Source: Massilia sp. Root418 (GTDB lineage: Bacteria > Pseudomonadota > Gammaproteobacteria > Burkholderiales > Burkholderiaceae_D). From it: 64,000 nt of DNA. Both the position numbers and the translations under genes were made by a program. The DNA lies in assembly GCF_001425265.1 (NCBI RefSeq), contig NZ_LMEC01000022.1, forward strand, positions 343,966 through 407,965, read 5' to 3'. Below the pieces are notes generated by a model. It did no database searches and was not told the origin of the DNA. It saw only the letters and a list, made by a program, of their open reading frames with translations. Each line of letters opens with the position of its first letter. Position 1 is the first letter of the stretch. This document shows, piece after piece, positions 8,504 to 18,115 of the stretch.

Positions 8504-8791
8504 ATGGATACCCTGGCACGCCGGATCGGCGAAATGTTGGTACTGCGCGGCGCGGCGGCGGCCGTGGCGCGATGGGGAGTGATGCGGGTCGCCGGCGTTG
8601 CCGGCCTGGCTGCGCTGGCCGGCTATTACCTGCTGTCGCACAAGAAGGACCAGGAGCAGCCGCGCCTGCTGCCCGCGCCCGGCGCCGCCGAGCGCGCCGC
8701 AGCCTCCGGCTGGCCCGGCGAGGACCGCCGCCGCAGCCCGGACCTGGAGCCCGGGGTCACCTATCCGGGAGAGCGCCGCACGCTGCATTGA
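8504..8791 (+). CDS. Small single-span membrane protein of unknown function
   Basis: A 95-residue protein. The ATG at 8504 is chosen because GGAGG lies eight bases upstream; an earlier in-frame ATG at 8468 lacks a site. MDTLARRIGEMLVLRG is followed by one hydrophobic helix (VMRVAGVAGLAALAGYYLLS) and a charged, proline-rich tail (HKKDQEQPRLLPAPGAAERA). This suggests an inner-membrane anchor with an exposed tail. I do not recognise the family. It may be controlled by the inverted repeat at 8421. Confidence 0.6.
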   Translation: MDTLARRIGEMLVLRGAAAAVARWGVMRVAGVAGLAALAGYYLLSHKKDQEQPRLLPAPGAAERAAASGWPGEDRRRSPDLEPGVTYPGERRTLH

Positions 8792-8852
8792 GGTCCACAT
8801 CAAACCTTGCTGCGGGGTATGATAGAGCCAAGTCGACTGCATCACTTTGCTC

Positions 8853-10679
8853 ATGCCACATTCAGATTCTTCCACCATCGCCGGCCGCCTTGCCGCATTG
8901 CGGGCGGCCATGCGCCAACAAGGGATCGACGCCTTCATGGTGCCGTCCGCCGACCCGCATCTGTCCGAATATTTGCCGCAGCACTGGCAGGGCCGCGAGT
9001 GGCTGTCGGGCTTCACGGGCTCGGTGGGCACCTTCATCATCACCGCCGGCTTCGCCGGCGTATGGACCGATGGCCGCTACTGGACCCAGGCTGAAACCGA
9101 ACTGGCCGGCAGCACCGTGCAGCTGATGAAAATAGCGTCCGGCGCCAGCGTGCAGTATGTGGACTGGCTGGCCGAACACATGCAGCCTGGCCAGACCGTG
9201 GCGGTCGACGGCGCCGTGCTTGGCCTGGCCGTGGCGCGGCTGCTGGAACAGGCGCTATCGGCGAAAAACGTCGCGCTGCGCACGGACCGCGACCTGCTCG
9301 ACCAGATCTGGCAGGACCGCCCCAGCCTGCCGGCTGCGGAAGTGTATGAATTGCTGCCGCCCTACGCCACCAGGCCCCGCGCCGACAAGCTGGCCGCGCT
9401 GCGCGCCGCCATCTCCCAGCTGGGCGCGCGCCGGCATGTGATCTCCACGCTGGACGACATTGCCTGGCTGTTCAACCTGCGCGGCGCGGACGTGAATTAC
9501 AACCCGGTTTTCCTGGCACACGCCCTCATCGACCCGGTACGCGCCACACTGTTCGTGGCCGACGGCAAGGTGCCGCCCGCGCTGCAGGCCGTGCTGAAGG
9601 AGCAGGGCGTCGACCTGGCCCCCTACCGCGGCTTCGGCGCCGCGCTGGCCGCGCTGCCGGCGGACGGCGCCGTGCTGCTGGACCCGCGCCGTGTCACCTA
9701 CGGCACGCGCCAGGCGCTGCCGGCTGGCGTGAAGGTGGTGGAGTCGGTCAACCCGACCACGCTGGCCAAGTCCAGGAAGGACGAAGCCGAAGCCGCGCAC
9801 GTGCGCGCCACCATGGAACAGGACGGCGCAGCGCTGTGCGAGTTCTTCTGCTGGCTGGAGCAGGCCCTGGCCGACCCGCAGCGCGCGCCGCTGACCGAAG
9901 TGGCCATCAACACCCACATCACGGCCGCCCGCGCGCGCCGGCCGCATTTCGTCAGCCCCAGCTTCGGCACCATCGCCGGTTTCCGGTCCAACGGCGCCAT
10001 CATGCACTACCGGGCAAGCGAGGCCAGCCACGCCGTGATCGAGGGCGACGGCCTGCTGCTGATCGACTCCGGCGGCCAGTACCTGGGCGGCACCACCGAC
10101 ATCACGCGCGTGGTGCCCGTGGGCACCATCACCGCCGAGCACAAGCGCGATTTCACCCTCGTATTGAAGGGCATGATTGCGCTGTCCGCCACCCGCTTCC
10201 CGAAAGGCACCCGGTCGCCCATGCTGGACGCCATCGCCCGCGCGCCGATCTGGGCGGCCGGCATTGATTTCGGCCACGGCACCGGCCACGGCGTGGGCTT
10301 CTTCCTGAACGTGCACGAAGGTCCGCAGTCGATCTCGCCGTCCGCCATGCCGGAGCCGCACACGGCCATGGAAGCGGGCATGATCACCTCCATCGAGCCC
10401 GGCATCTACCGGCCCGGCCGCTGGGGCATCCGCATCGAGAACCTGGTCCTGAACCAGCCCGTGGAGGGCAGCGCCTCCGGGGGGGAGTTCGGCGAGTTCC
10501 TGCGCTTTGAAACCCTGACCCTGTGCCCTATCGACACGCGCTGCCTGGACCTGGCGCTGCTGCGCGAGGACGAGCGCGCCTGGCTCAACGATTATCACGC
10601 CACGGTGCGCCAGCGCCTGGCCCCGCACCTGGCCGGCGACGCGCTGGCCTGGCTGCACACCCGCACGGAGGCAGTATGA
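8853..10679 (+). CDS. Xaa-Pro aminopeptidase (M24B, aminopeptidase P family)
   Basis: About 608 residues, the long three-domain form: two creatinase-like N-terminal domains (ALRAAMRQQGIDAFMVPSAD; then HVISTLDDIAWLFNLRG) and a pita-bread catalytic domain. The metal site is visible: LLLIDSGGQYLGGTTDITR supplies two aspartates, GHGTGHGVG the histidine, and SIEPGIY and IRIENL two glutamates. It would remove an N-terminal residue before proline in the cytosol. There is no signal peptide. The ATG at 8853 is preferred; an in-frame TTG lies at 8847. The stop overlaps the next start (ATGA), so the following small gene is translationally coupled. Confidence 0.92.
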   Translation: MPHSDSSTIAGRLAALRAAMRQQGIDAFMVPSADPHLSEYLPQHWQGREWLSGFTGSVGTFIITAGFAGVWTDGRYWTQAETELAGSTVQLMKIASGASVQYVDWLAEHMQPGQTVAVDGAVLGLAVARLLEQALSAKNVALRTDRDLLDQIWQDRPSLPAAEVYELLPPYATRPRADKLAALRAAISQLGARRHVISTLDDIAWLFNLRGADVNYNPVFLAHALIDPVRATLFVADGKVPPALQAVLKEQGVDLAPYRGFGAALAALPADGAVLLDPRRVTYGTRQALPAGVKVVESVNPTTLAKSRKDEAEAAHVRATMEQDGAALCEFFCWLEQALADPQRAPLTEVAINTHITAARARRPHFVSPSFGTIAGFRSNGAIMHYRASEASHAVIEGDGLLLIDSGGQYLGGTTDITRVVPVGTITAEHKRDFTLVLKGMIALSATRFPKGTRSPMLDAIARAPIWAAGIDFGHGTGHGVGFFLNVHEGPQSISPSAMPEPHTAMEAGMITSIEPGIYRPGRWGIRIENLVLNQPVEGSASGGEFGEFLRFETLTLCPIDTRCLDLALLREDERAWLNDYHATVRQRLAPHLAGDALAWLHTRTEAV

Positions 10680-10942
10680 GTTCGGCCCGTTCCACCCGTG
10701 CCAGCAACGCGCTCGACCGTTTGAAAGAGCGCAGCGGCAACAAGCTATACACCATGTCCCGCACCGGCAGCGGCCATTTCTTCCTCACCGCCGGGCCCGG
10801 CCAGCCGCCGCTGTGCCCGCCGATGGAACTGGACGAGTTCGTCGCCTTCGTCAACGCGCAGGGGCCGCAGCAAGTGCGCCGCGTGAGCAAGCTGGACGTG
10901 GCGTTCGAAAAACAGCTGACTAAAAAAACACCCGAAAAATAA
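10676..10942 (+). CDS. Conserved-looking small protein of unknown function
   Basis: An 88-residue soluble protein beginning MSSARSTRASNALDRLKERS and including GSGHFFLTAGPGQPPLCPPMELDEFVAFV. The ATG overlaps the stop of the aminopeptidase gene, and MgtC starts 13 bases after it, so the gene sits in a tight operon. No family is recognised. The basic, serine-rich N-terminus and lack of hydrophobic helices suggest a cytosolic protein. Confidence 0.7.
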   Translation: MSSARSTRASNALDRLKERSGNKLYTMSRTGSGHFFLTAGPGQPPLCPPMELDEFVAFVNAQGPQQVRRVSKLDVAFEKQLTKKTPEK

Positions 10943-10955
10943 CCTGGGGACAGCC

Positions 10956-11708
10956 ATGCCTTCCAACGCGTTAATCGATGCTTACTGGTCCGCCAGCGAA
11001 CTGGCCACCAATGGCATCGTGCTGCTGAACATCCTTGGCGCCTTATTGCTGGGCCTGCTTGTCGGCTACGAGCGCTCCTACCACGGCCGGGCGGCCGGCA
11101 TGCGCACTTACGGGCTGGTGTGCATGGCTTCATGCGCGCTGACGGTGATTTCCGGCTACCCGTCCTTCTGGTACGGCGGCCACATGGCGCACGCCGGCAG
11201 CATCATCGGCACCGACCCCACGCGCGTGATCCAGGGCATCGTCACCGGCATCGGCTTCCTGGGCGCGGGCGTCATCATGCGCGAAGGCTTCAACATCAGC
11301 GGGCTGACCACGGCCGCCTCGATCTGGGCCTCGTCGGCCATCGGCGTGATGATAGGCGTGGGTTTCTACCTGGGCGCCATGGGGCTGGCCTTCCTGTGTT
11401 CCATGTCGATGATCTACCTGTCCAAGCTGGAGGCCTGGCTGCCGTCGCGCCACGCGGTGGCGCTCACCATGCGCTTCAAGGCGGGCTATGTGCCGAACGA
11501 GGCCGCGCTGCGCGAGATTGCGCTCAAGCGCGGCTACGAGATCGCCGGCGGATCGATGATGATCGCCAGCGACAAGGGCATGCAGGAATGGCGCTTCGTC
11601 GCCATCGCGCTGAGCAAGCGCTCGGGCGCGTCGATGTCGGAACTGGCGGCGGAGATGGCGCTGTTCGACGGCCTGGAAGGCTTCCAGGTTTCCCACGCGC
11701 GCAATTGA
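10956..11708 (+). CDS. MgtC/SapB family membrane protein
   Basis: A 250-residue protein with the MgtC membrane domain: LLNILGALLLGLLVGYERSY, AAGMRTYGLVCMASCALTVI, VIQGIVTGIGFLGAGVIMR and GLTTAASIWASSAIGVMIG. These are the family's most conserved segments (GYERE-like, RTxxLV, GxGFLGAG, LTTAAxxW). The C-terminal 80 residues form an ACT-like soluble domain (VALTMRFKAGYVPNEAALR). The family affects magnesium homeostasis and F-ATPase or membrane-potential control in other bacteria; the role here is not defined. No Mg-responsive leader is seen, the gene lying only 13 bases after its neighbour. Confidence 0.9.
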   Translation: MPSNALIDAYWSASELATNGIVLLNILGALLLGLLVGYERSYHGRAAGMRTYGLVCMASCALTVISGYPSFWYGGHMAHAGSIIGTDPTRVIQGIVTGIGFLGAGVIMREGFNISGLTTAASIWASSAIGVMIGVGFYLGAMGLAFLCSMSMIYLSKLEAWLPSRHAVALTMRFKAGYVPNEAALREIALKRGYEIAGGSMMIASDKGMQEWRFVAIALSKRSGASMSELAAEMALFDGLEGFQVSHARN

Positions 11709-11717
11709 GGATTACTT

Positions 11718-12305
11718 ATGCTTCTCGCTACAGCACAAGACGTACTGGATTTCTGGTTTCTGCCGATCGGCGTGAAGGGCCACAACACGCAGCGCCCCGA
11801 ATGGTTCCGCAAGGATGCCGCGTTCGACGCGCAGATCCGCGCTCAGTTCGGCGACCTGGTCGGCCAGGCTTTGCACGGCGGCCTGCGGCATTGGGACGAC
11901 GAGGGCACGCAGGGCACGCTGGCGCGCATCGTGGTGCTGGACCAGTTCACGCGCAATATCTACCGCGACACCCCGCAGGCCTTCGCCGGCGACGCGCTGG
12001 CACTGGAGGCGGCGCTGGCGCTGGACAATTCCGGCGCCAACCAGACCTTGCCGCCGGTGCAGCGCGTGTTTGCCTACCTGCCCTTTGAGCATGCGGAAAA
12101 CCTGTCCATGCAGCTGCGCTCGATGGACTTGTTCGACAAGCTGCGCGCCACGGCCGCCGGCTTCGAGAGCACCTTCGATTACGCCAGGCGGCACCACGAC
12201 ATCATCCGCCGCTTCGGCCGCTTCCCGCACCGTAACGCCATCCTGGGCCGCGCCTCCACGGCGGAGGAGGCCGAGTTCCTCAAGCAGCCGGGATCGGGTT
12301 TCTGA
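11718..12305 (+). CDS. DUF924 family protein
   Basis: A 195-residue protein with the DUF924 hallmarks: AQDVLDFWFLPIGVKG near the N-terminus, RPEWFRKDAAFDAQIRAQFGD, then ARIVVLDQFTRNIYRDTPQAFA and YLPFEHAENLSMQ. The family is an all-helical, TPR-like fold found in bacteria and plants; its biochemical function is not established. GAGG precedes the ATG by eight bases. It sits 9 bases after mgtC and overlaps the following DUF2520 gene by one base (TGATG), indicating one operon. Confidence 0.9.
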   Translation: MLLATAQDVLDFWFLPIGVKGHNTQRPEWFRKDAAFDAQIRAQFGDLVGQALHGGLRHWDDEGTQGTLARIVVLDQFTRNIYRDTPQAFAGDALALEAALALDNSGANQTLPPVQRVFAYLPFEHAENLSMQLRSMDLFDKLRATAAGFESTFDYARRHHDIIRRFGRFPHRNAILGRASTAEEAEFLKQPGSGF

Positions 12306-13132
12306 TGCTGCGGCTGAGTGTCATCGGCGGTGGCCACGTGGGCCGCGCGCTGGGCCGCCTGTTTGCGCGCGCCGCCGCGCCGTTCGCGCTGCAGGACGTG
12401 CTGGCGCGTTCGCCCGCATCGGCGCAGCGCGCGGTGCACTTCATCGGCGCCGGCACGGCGGCCGGCGGCTACGGCGCGCTGCGCCCGGCCGATGTCTACA
12501 TGCTATCGGTGGGCGACGACCAGATCGTTGCCGCCTGCGCCGCGCTGGCGGCGGCGGTGCCGCTGCAGGGCGCCATCGTTTTCCATTGCAGCGGCGCGCT
12601 CGCTTCCGACCGCCTGCAGGCCGCGCGCGACGCCGGCGCGCACGTGGCCAGCGTCCACCCCATCCGCAGCTTTGCCGACCCCGAGGCCGTGGCTGCCGCA
12701 TTCTCCGGCACGTTTTGCGGCATCGAAGGCGACCCGCAGGCGCTGGCCGTACTGGAGCCGGCGCTGCTGGCCATCGGCGCGCGGCCGGTGGCCATCGACG
12801 CCGCCGCCAAGACGGTCTACCACGCCGCCGCCGTGTTTGCGAGCAATTACCTCACCACCGTGCTGGACGCCGCCCTTCGCGCCTACCAGGCCGCCGGCAT
12901 CCCCGAAGCCACCGCGCGCGAACTGGCGCAGCCGCTGGTGACCGAAACCGTGGCCAATGTATTCCGGCTCGGCGCGGCGTCGGCGCTGAGCGGTCCGATC
13001 GCGCGCGGCGACATGGCCACGGTGGCGCGCCAGCAGTTGGCAGTCTCGCAATGGGACGCGCCCACGGGCGAGCTTTACCAGGCCCTGGTGGCGCCAACTG
13101 TGAACTTGGCGCGCCGAAAGCACAACAAATAG
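12305..13132 (+). CDS. Rossmann-fold protein with C-terminal DUF2520 domain
   Basis: A 275-residue protein. The N-terminus LRLSVIGGGHVGRALGRLF is a nucleotide-binding Rossmann motif, and the region around residues 95-125 (GAIVFHCSGALASDRL, SVHPIRSFADPE) resembles dehydrogenase folds such as ketopantoate or pyrroline-carboxylate reductases. The C-terminal helical part (AAKTVYHAAAVFASNYLTTVL, LSGPIARGD) matches DUF2520. It is probably an NAD(P)-dependent oxidoreductase with an unassigned substrate. Its ATG overlaps the upstream stop by one base. Confidence 0.88.
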   Translation: MLRLSVIGGGHVGRALGRLFARAAAPFALQDVLARSPASAQRAVHFIGAGTAAGGYGALRPADVYMLSVGDDQIVAACAALAAAVPLQGAIVFHCSGALASDRLQAARDAGAHVASVHPIRSFADPEAVAAAFSGTFCGIEGDPQALAVLEPALLAIGARPVAIDAAAKTVYHAAAVFASNYLTTVLDAALRAYQAAGIPEATARELAQPLVTETVANVFRLGAASALSGPIARGDMATVARQQLAVSQWDAPTGELYQALVAPTVNLARRKHNK

Positions 13133-13259
13133 AGAGAGTTGCTCCTCTACACTTCCGATTTCCTTGTAAAACCTCCGCAGAAGCAATAAGCTTAATTACT
13201 GGAAAACAAGAGCATGCCGGCCCCATTGGCGCGGCGGCGAAAGTGATAGGGGCAAGACC

Positions 13260-13622
13260 ATGTTATTTCTGAAAAGTACGTCCGTAACCAAGGCGCCTGG
13301 CATCTACGAAGTGGATATCGCCGCCAAGCCGCCGGGCAAGACCTACGGTGTCTACCTGGCCACGGACCCGGACAATCCGCCGGCCGACGTGCTGGCGGCG
13401 CTGGCTGCAGCGGGTTTCCAGAACACCCACAGTTCCGGCTATACCCACAAGGACCGCGGCAAGGTCCTGGACCTGCATTTCCAGAAAGATGGCACCGACC
13501 TGTTCAAAGGCTGGAAGCCTGAGGAAAACGAAGCCAACATGGCGCAGATCACCAAGATCTTCGCCGATGCCGGCATCGCCATCGCGCCGCGCGTCATGTC
13601 GCTGGCCGAAGCCTACGCTTAA
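13260..13622 (+). CDS. Protein of unknown function
   Basis: A 120-residue soluble protein (MLFLKSTSVTKAPGIYEVDI ... KVLDLHFQKDGTDLFKGW). No signal peptide, transmembrane helix or family I recognise. It begins with a GTYGVYLATDPDNPP-like acidic stretch and has a mixed alpha/beta pattern. It is preceded by a 127-base intergenic region that is AT-richer than its surroundings, so it probably has its own promoter. GGGGCAAG lies seven bases before the ATG. Confidence 0.65.
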   Translation: MLFLKSTSVTKAPGIYEVDIAAKPPGKTYGVYLATDPDNPPADVLAALAAAGFQNTHSSGYTHKDRGKVLDLHFQKDGTDLFKGWKPEENEANMAQITKIFADAGIAIAPRVMSLAEAYA

Positions 13623-13665
13623 GCGTTCCCGCAGCGTCAGCGTTTCCGCAATCTCTGCAGGCTGT

Positions 13666-14244
13666 TCAGGCCTGCACTTCAATGTGGTACAGGGCCCAGG
13701 GGCAGGAACCGAAACGTTCCTGCACGGGCCTGCTTGCCATTTCCGCTACCTTGTCCGCGTCGTACACCGCCCACAGCGGGCCCAGGCCGCCCAGCGCCAT
13801 CGGCGCGCCGTCCATCTGCGTGGCCACGATGTAGCGCTGCGCCCGCGCCTGCGCCACGGTGATGGTGGCCGCGTAGCCGTCCACCGCGCGCAGCACGATC
13901 CTGCTGCTGTCGGCCAGCGTGGCGCCGGCCGCCTTCAGCACGTCCAGCAGCAGCGGGCCGCGCAGCGCATGCACCTTGCCGTCGTATTCCAGCGTGGGCT
14001 TAATGGTGATGGCCGGCAGCGCGGACAGTTCCGCGTAGTCGAAGGCGTGGGCCTTGTCGAAGCTGAGCTTTTGCTTGTGCATCATCTGGTCGCGCACCGG
14101 CTCGAAGGGGCCGCGGTTGGGCTTGGCGACGGCGCCGGTCACGGTCAGCAGGGCAGGGCCGCGCGCCGCGGCGGCATGCGCGGGCGTGAAGGCGGGCAGG
14201 GTGGCCGCAGTGGCCAGCGTCCCGAGGAAGAGTCGTTTTTTCAT
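13666..14244 (-). CDS. Exported molybdopterin-dependent oxidoreductase-fold protein
   Basis: A 192-residue protein. MKKRLFLGTLATAATLPAFTPAHAAA is a signal peptide (KKR, then a hydrophobic core and AHA cleavage). The mature part looks like the oxidoreductase molybdopterin-binding (SUOX-like) fold of small periplasmic proteins: VTGAVAKPN, FDYAELSALPAITI, LRGPLLLDVLKAAGA and VLRAVDGYAATITV. The cysteine that ligates molybdenum in true members is not evident in the core; a single cysteine lies near the C-terminus (ERFGSCPWALY). It may bind another ligand or be non-catalytic. The gene is divergent from the AlkB-like gene with only 18 bases between start codons. Confidence 0.75.
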   Translation of the reverse strand: MKKRLFLGTLATAATLPAFTPAHAAAARGPALLTVTGAVAKPNRGPFEPVRDQMMHKQKLSFDKAHAFDYAELSALPAITIKPTLEYDGKVHALRGPLLLDVLKAAGATLADSSRIVLRAVDGYAATITVAQARAQRYIVATQMDGAPMALGGLGPLWAVYDADKVAEMASRPVQERFGSCPWALYHIEVQA

Positions 14245-14262
14245 GCAGGTATGATAGCGGTT

Positions 14263-14865
14263 ATGGACCTTTTTTCCGAGCATTCCAGTGTGCTGGACGC
14301 CATCCCCATCGAAGACGGCGAGCTGTACTTCATGCCCTGCCTGCCGCTGGCGCAGGACAGCGCCGCCGTGCTGGCGCGGCTGGTGGCGGAAACCGGCTGG
14401 CGCGCCGAATCCATCACCTTGTGGGGCAAGCAGATGCTGCAGCCGCGCCTGACGGCGTGGCACGGCGAGGCGCGCTACACCTACTCCGGCATGACACTGG
14501 AACCGCAGCCGTTCACGCCGCTGCAGCTGGAAATCAAGCGCGCCGTCGAGCAGGCCAGCGGCCAGCGCTTCAACAGCGTGCTGCTCAACTACTACCGCGA
14601 CGGGCAGGACAGCATGGGCTTCCACAGCGACGACGAGAAGGAGCTGGGCCGCAACCCCGTGATCGCCTCGGTCAGCTTCGGCGCGCCGCGCACCTTCATC
14701 CTCAAGCACAAGCGCCTGCCGAAGACGGTCAAGCTGGCGCTGGGCAACGGCAGCCTGCTGGTGATGGCCGGCGCCTTGCAGCACCACTGGCGGCACGGCA
14801 TCAACAAGGAAAAGGCAGCCGCCGGTCCGCGTGTCAACCTCACCTTCCGCAATATCCTCGCCTGA
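14263..14865 (+). CDS. AlkB-like alpha-ketoglutarate-dependent dioxygenase
   Basis: A 200-residue Fe(II)/2-oxoglutarate oxygenase of the AlkB/ALKBH2-3 type. FNSVLLNYYRDGQDSMGFHSD contains the nucleotide-lid tyrosines and the HxD iron motif, HHWRHGIN provides the distal histidine, and PRVNLTFRNI provides the 2-oxoglutarate-binding arginine and terminal RxNxTxR motif. LWGKQMLQPRLTAWHG is the typical substrate-recognition segment. It probably repairs alkylated nucleobases (1-methyladenine/3-methylcytosine) by oxidative demethylation in the cytosol. Length matches the family. Confidence 0.9.
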   Translation: MDLFSEHSSVLDAIPIEDGELYFMPCLPLAQDSAAVLARLVAETGWRAESITLWGKQMLQPRLTAWHGEARYTYSGMTLEPQPFTPLQLEIKRAVEQASGQRFNSVLLNYYRDGQDSMGFHSDDEKELGRNPVIASVSFGAPRTFILKHKRLPKTVKLALGNGSLLVMAGALQHHWRHGINKEKAAAGPRVNLTFRNILA

Positions 14866-15068
14866 ACCCTGTCTTAAGGGCTTCTTAAGCTAAGTTCCGC
14901 CATCTTGTGGCGATCCTCTGCGTTTCAAGGGTGATTACATCTGCTCACAATTCTTACGGGATTCGGTAACCCGTAGCGGGTTTGTCAATGCTATCGTGCA
15001 GACATCGCGCTTCACAATGAACTGCGATCCCAAGCAAGTCCCTTACTTTTTGCTGAAAGATCACTAAC

Positions 15069-15662
15069 ATGAAAAAAATTCTGTTCGCACTGATTACCTC
15101 CGCTACCGCCCTGGGCGGCATCTCCGCAGCCCAGGCTGCCGAACCAGGCACCGCCTATATCGGTGCCGGCGTCGTAGCCAGCCAGCACAAGTACAACCTG
15201 TCCAACGACACCAGCAATGGCGACCGCAAGAGCGACGAGTGGTCCGGCAAGATCTACGGCGGCTACCAGATCGACAAGACCTGGGCGGTGGAAGGCGGCT
15301 ATACCGATTTCGGCAGCTCCAACTACAAGTATTCCGTCGGCACCAACAATGGCGCCATCGACAGCAAATCGCATTCCTTCTATGTAGCAGGCAAGGGCAG
15401 CTACCCGATCAATGACCAGCTGTCCGCGTTCGGCAAGCTGGGCGTGGCCTACAACAAGAACGACGTGCACGGCACCGGCCTGGCCGCGCCGTACGCAGTG
15501 GGCGACAGCAACCGCACCAACCTCTACGCGTCGGTAGGCGCCGAGTATGCGATCAACCAGAAAGTGTCGCTGTCGCTCGAATACGAGCACTACGGCAAGA
15601 ACGATATCGACCAGGGCCGCAAGAAAGGCGCAGTCACCCTGGGCGCGCGCTACAACTTCTAA
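15069..15662 (+). CDS. Outer-membrane beta-barrel protein (OmpA/OmpX-like)
   Basis: A 197-residue protein. MKKILFALITSATALGGISA begins a Sec signal peptide cleaved after AQA. The mature protein shows alternating amphipathic strands (AYIGAGVVAS, GKIYGGYQIDKTWAVEGGYT, HSFYVAGKGSYPI, FGKLGVAYNKN, YASVGAEYAINQKVSLSLEYEH) and ends GARYNF, with the terminal phenylalanine needed for BAM recognition. This is a small eight-strand barrel of the OmpA-like porin family without a peptidoglycan-binding domain. The 200-base leader upstream is AT-richer and probably carries its promoter. Confidence 0.88.
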   Translation: MKKILFALITSATALGGISAAQAAEPGTAYIGAGVVASQHKYNLSNDTSNGDRKSDEWSGKIYGGYQIDKTWAVEGGYTDFGSSNYKYSVGTNNGAIDSKSHSFYVAGKGSYPINDQLSAFGKLGVAYNKNDVHGTGLAAPYAVGDSNRTNLYASVGAEYAINQKVSLSLEYEHYGKNDIDQGRKKGAVTLGARYNF

Positions 15663-15748
15663 GCTGAACGCTTAGCGTAGGTGCCGATCGAGGCCGGGCG
15701 CGACAGCGGCATCCTTGCGAAGCTTATGTCCTTGTGCCCGCCTCCCCA

Positions 15749-15791
15749 GCTTTAACCTTGCTTTAAAACTTGCTTCAAAACCGCTTCAAAC
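15749..15791. repeat. Four helically phased degenerate direct repeats
   Basis: GCTTTAAC, GCTTTAAAAC, GCTTCAAAAC and GCTTCAAAC start at 15749, 15760, 15772 and 15783, so they recur every 11-12 bases on the same helix face. They lie between two convergent genes (the barrel protein and the DUF6265 protein). The phasing resembles direct-repeat binding sites, but no promoter would be expected here. Confidence 0.4.
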
Positions 15792-15813
15792 TGTTTCCTC
15801 CAACTCTTCCCCT

Positions 15814-16308
15814 TTATTTCCCCTCGCAGCCCACGCGCTGCAAGGGGAAATCTTTTCCCCTTGCCTTGCCGTTCATGGTGCCCTCGATGCGCGCCTGCAA
15901 CTTGTCGCCATCGCGCTTGTAGACGATGCGCTGGGGGAAGTCATGCTGGGGATTCTCGAACACCGCGCTGCTCCCTTCCAGGCTGACCAGCTTGAAGGAG
16001 GCCTCCGGCTGGCCGTTCGGCTTGGCCACGTAGGCCAGTTGGCCGTCCACTTCGCGGATCTGCAGGAATTCCCAGGCCGTGGTCTTTCCATTCTTCACCG
16101 TGCGGCTCATGCCCAGCAGGGTGCCGCCGGCGGGCGCCATCCATTGTTCGGACGAGCCCGCCTCAGCGCCGGGGGCGGCCCAGCAGCCGGACAGCCAGCC
16201 CAGCTGGCCGATGGCGTCTGCGTTGAGCGGCGCGGCGCCGGCGCTGCCGGCGATCAGCGCTGCTGCTGCTGCTGCTGCGGTTCCTGCTGCGGCGAAAGCT
16301 GTTTTCAT
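15814..16308 (-). CDS. Exported DUF6265 family protein
   Basis: A 164-residue protein with an alanine-rich signal peptide (MKTAFAAAGTAAAAAAALIAG) and a mature lipocalin-like domain of the DUF6265 type: LGWLSGCWAAPG, EQWMAPAGGTLLGMSRTV, AWEFLQIREVDGQLAYVAKP and FENPQHDFPQRIVYKR. Its function is unknown. The alanine run is encoded by a GCT/AGC trinucleotide tract at 16259-16278, a potential slippage site that would change only signal-peptide length in multiples of one residue. The barrel gene on the other strand converges on it. Confidence 0.85.
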   Translation of the reverse strand: MKTAFAAAGTAAAAAAALIAGSAGAAPLNADAIGQLGWLSGCWAAPGAEAGSSEQWMAPAGGTLLGMSRTVKNGKTTAWEFLQIREVDGQLAYVAKPNGQPEASFKLVSLEGSSAVFENPQHDFPQRIVYKRDGDKLQARIEGTMNGKARGKDFPLQRVGCEGK

Positions 16309-16326
16309 TGTTATCTCCCCGGAATT

Positions 16327-16355
16327 AAAAAAGGCACGGTGGAAACCGTGCCTTT
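16327..16355 (-). terminator. Intrinsic terminator of ettA
   Basis: On the minus strand AAAGGCACGG pairs with CCGTGCCTTT around a six-base loop and runs into TTTTTT. It begins 15 bases after the ettA stop codon, the expected place for rho-independent termination. Confidence 0.9.
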
Positions 16356-16370
16356 CGATGCTACACCTGA

Positions 16371-18038
<1,668 letters not shown>

Positions 18039-18115
18039 TAGGAAATTCTCGATATGTTACGAAGGTCAACAAGGATACGCCAAACGCCTGATTCCAGCTA
18101 GCGGCGAGCGGTGTT

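Noticed and set aside
13133..13259. Possible c-di-GMP or other riboswitch in the leader of the 13260 gene
   Set aside because: The GGCGGCGAAAGTGATAGGGG stretch looked structured, but the conserved cores of GEMM and other known classes are not present.
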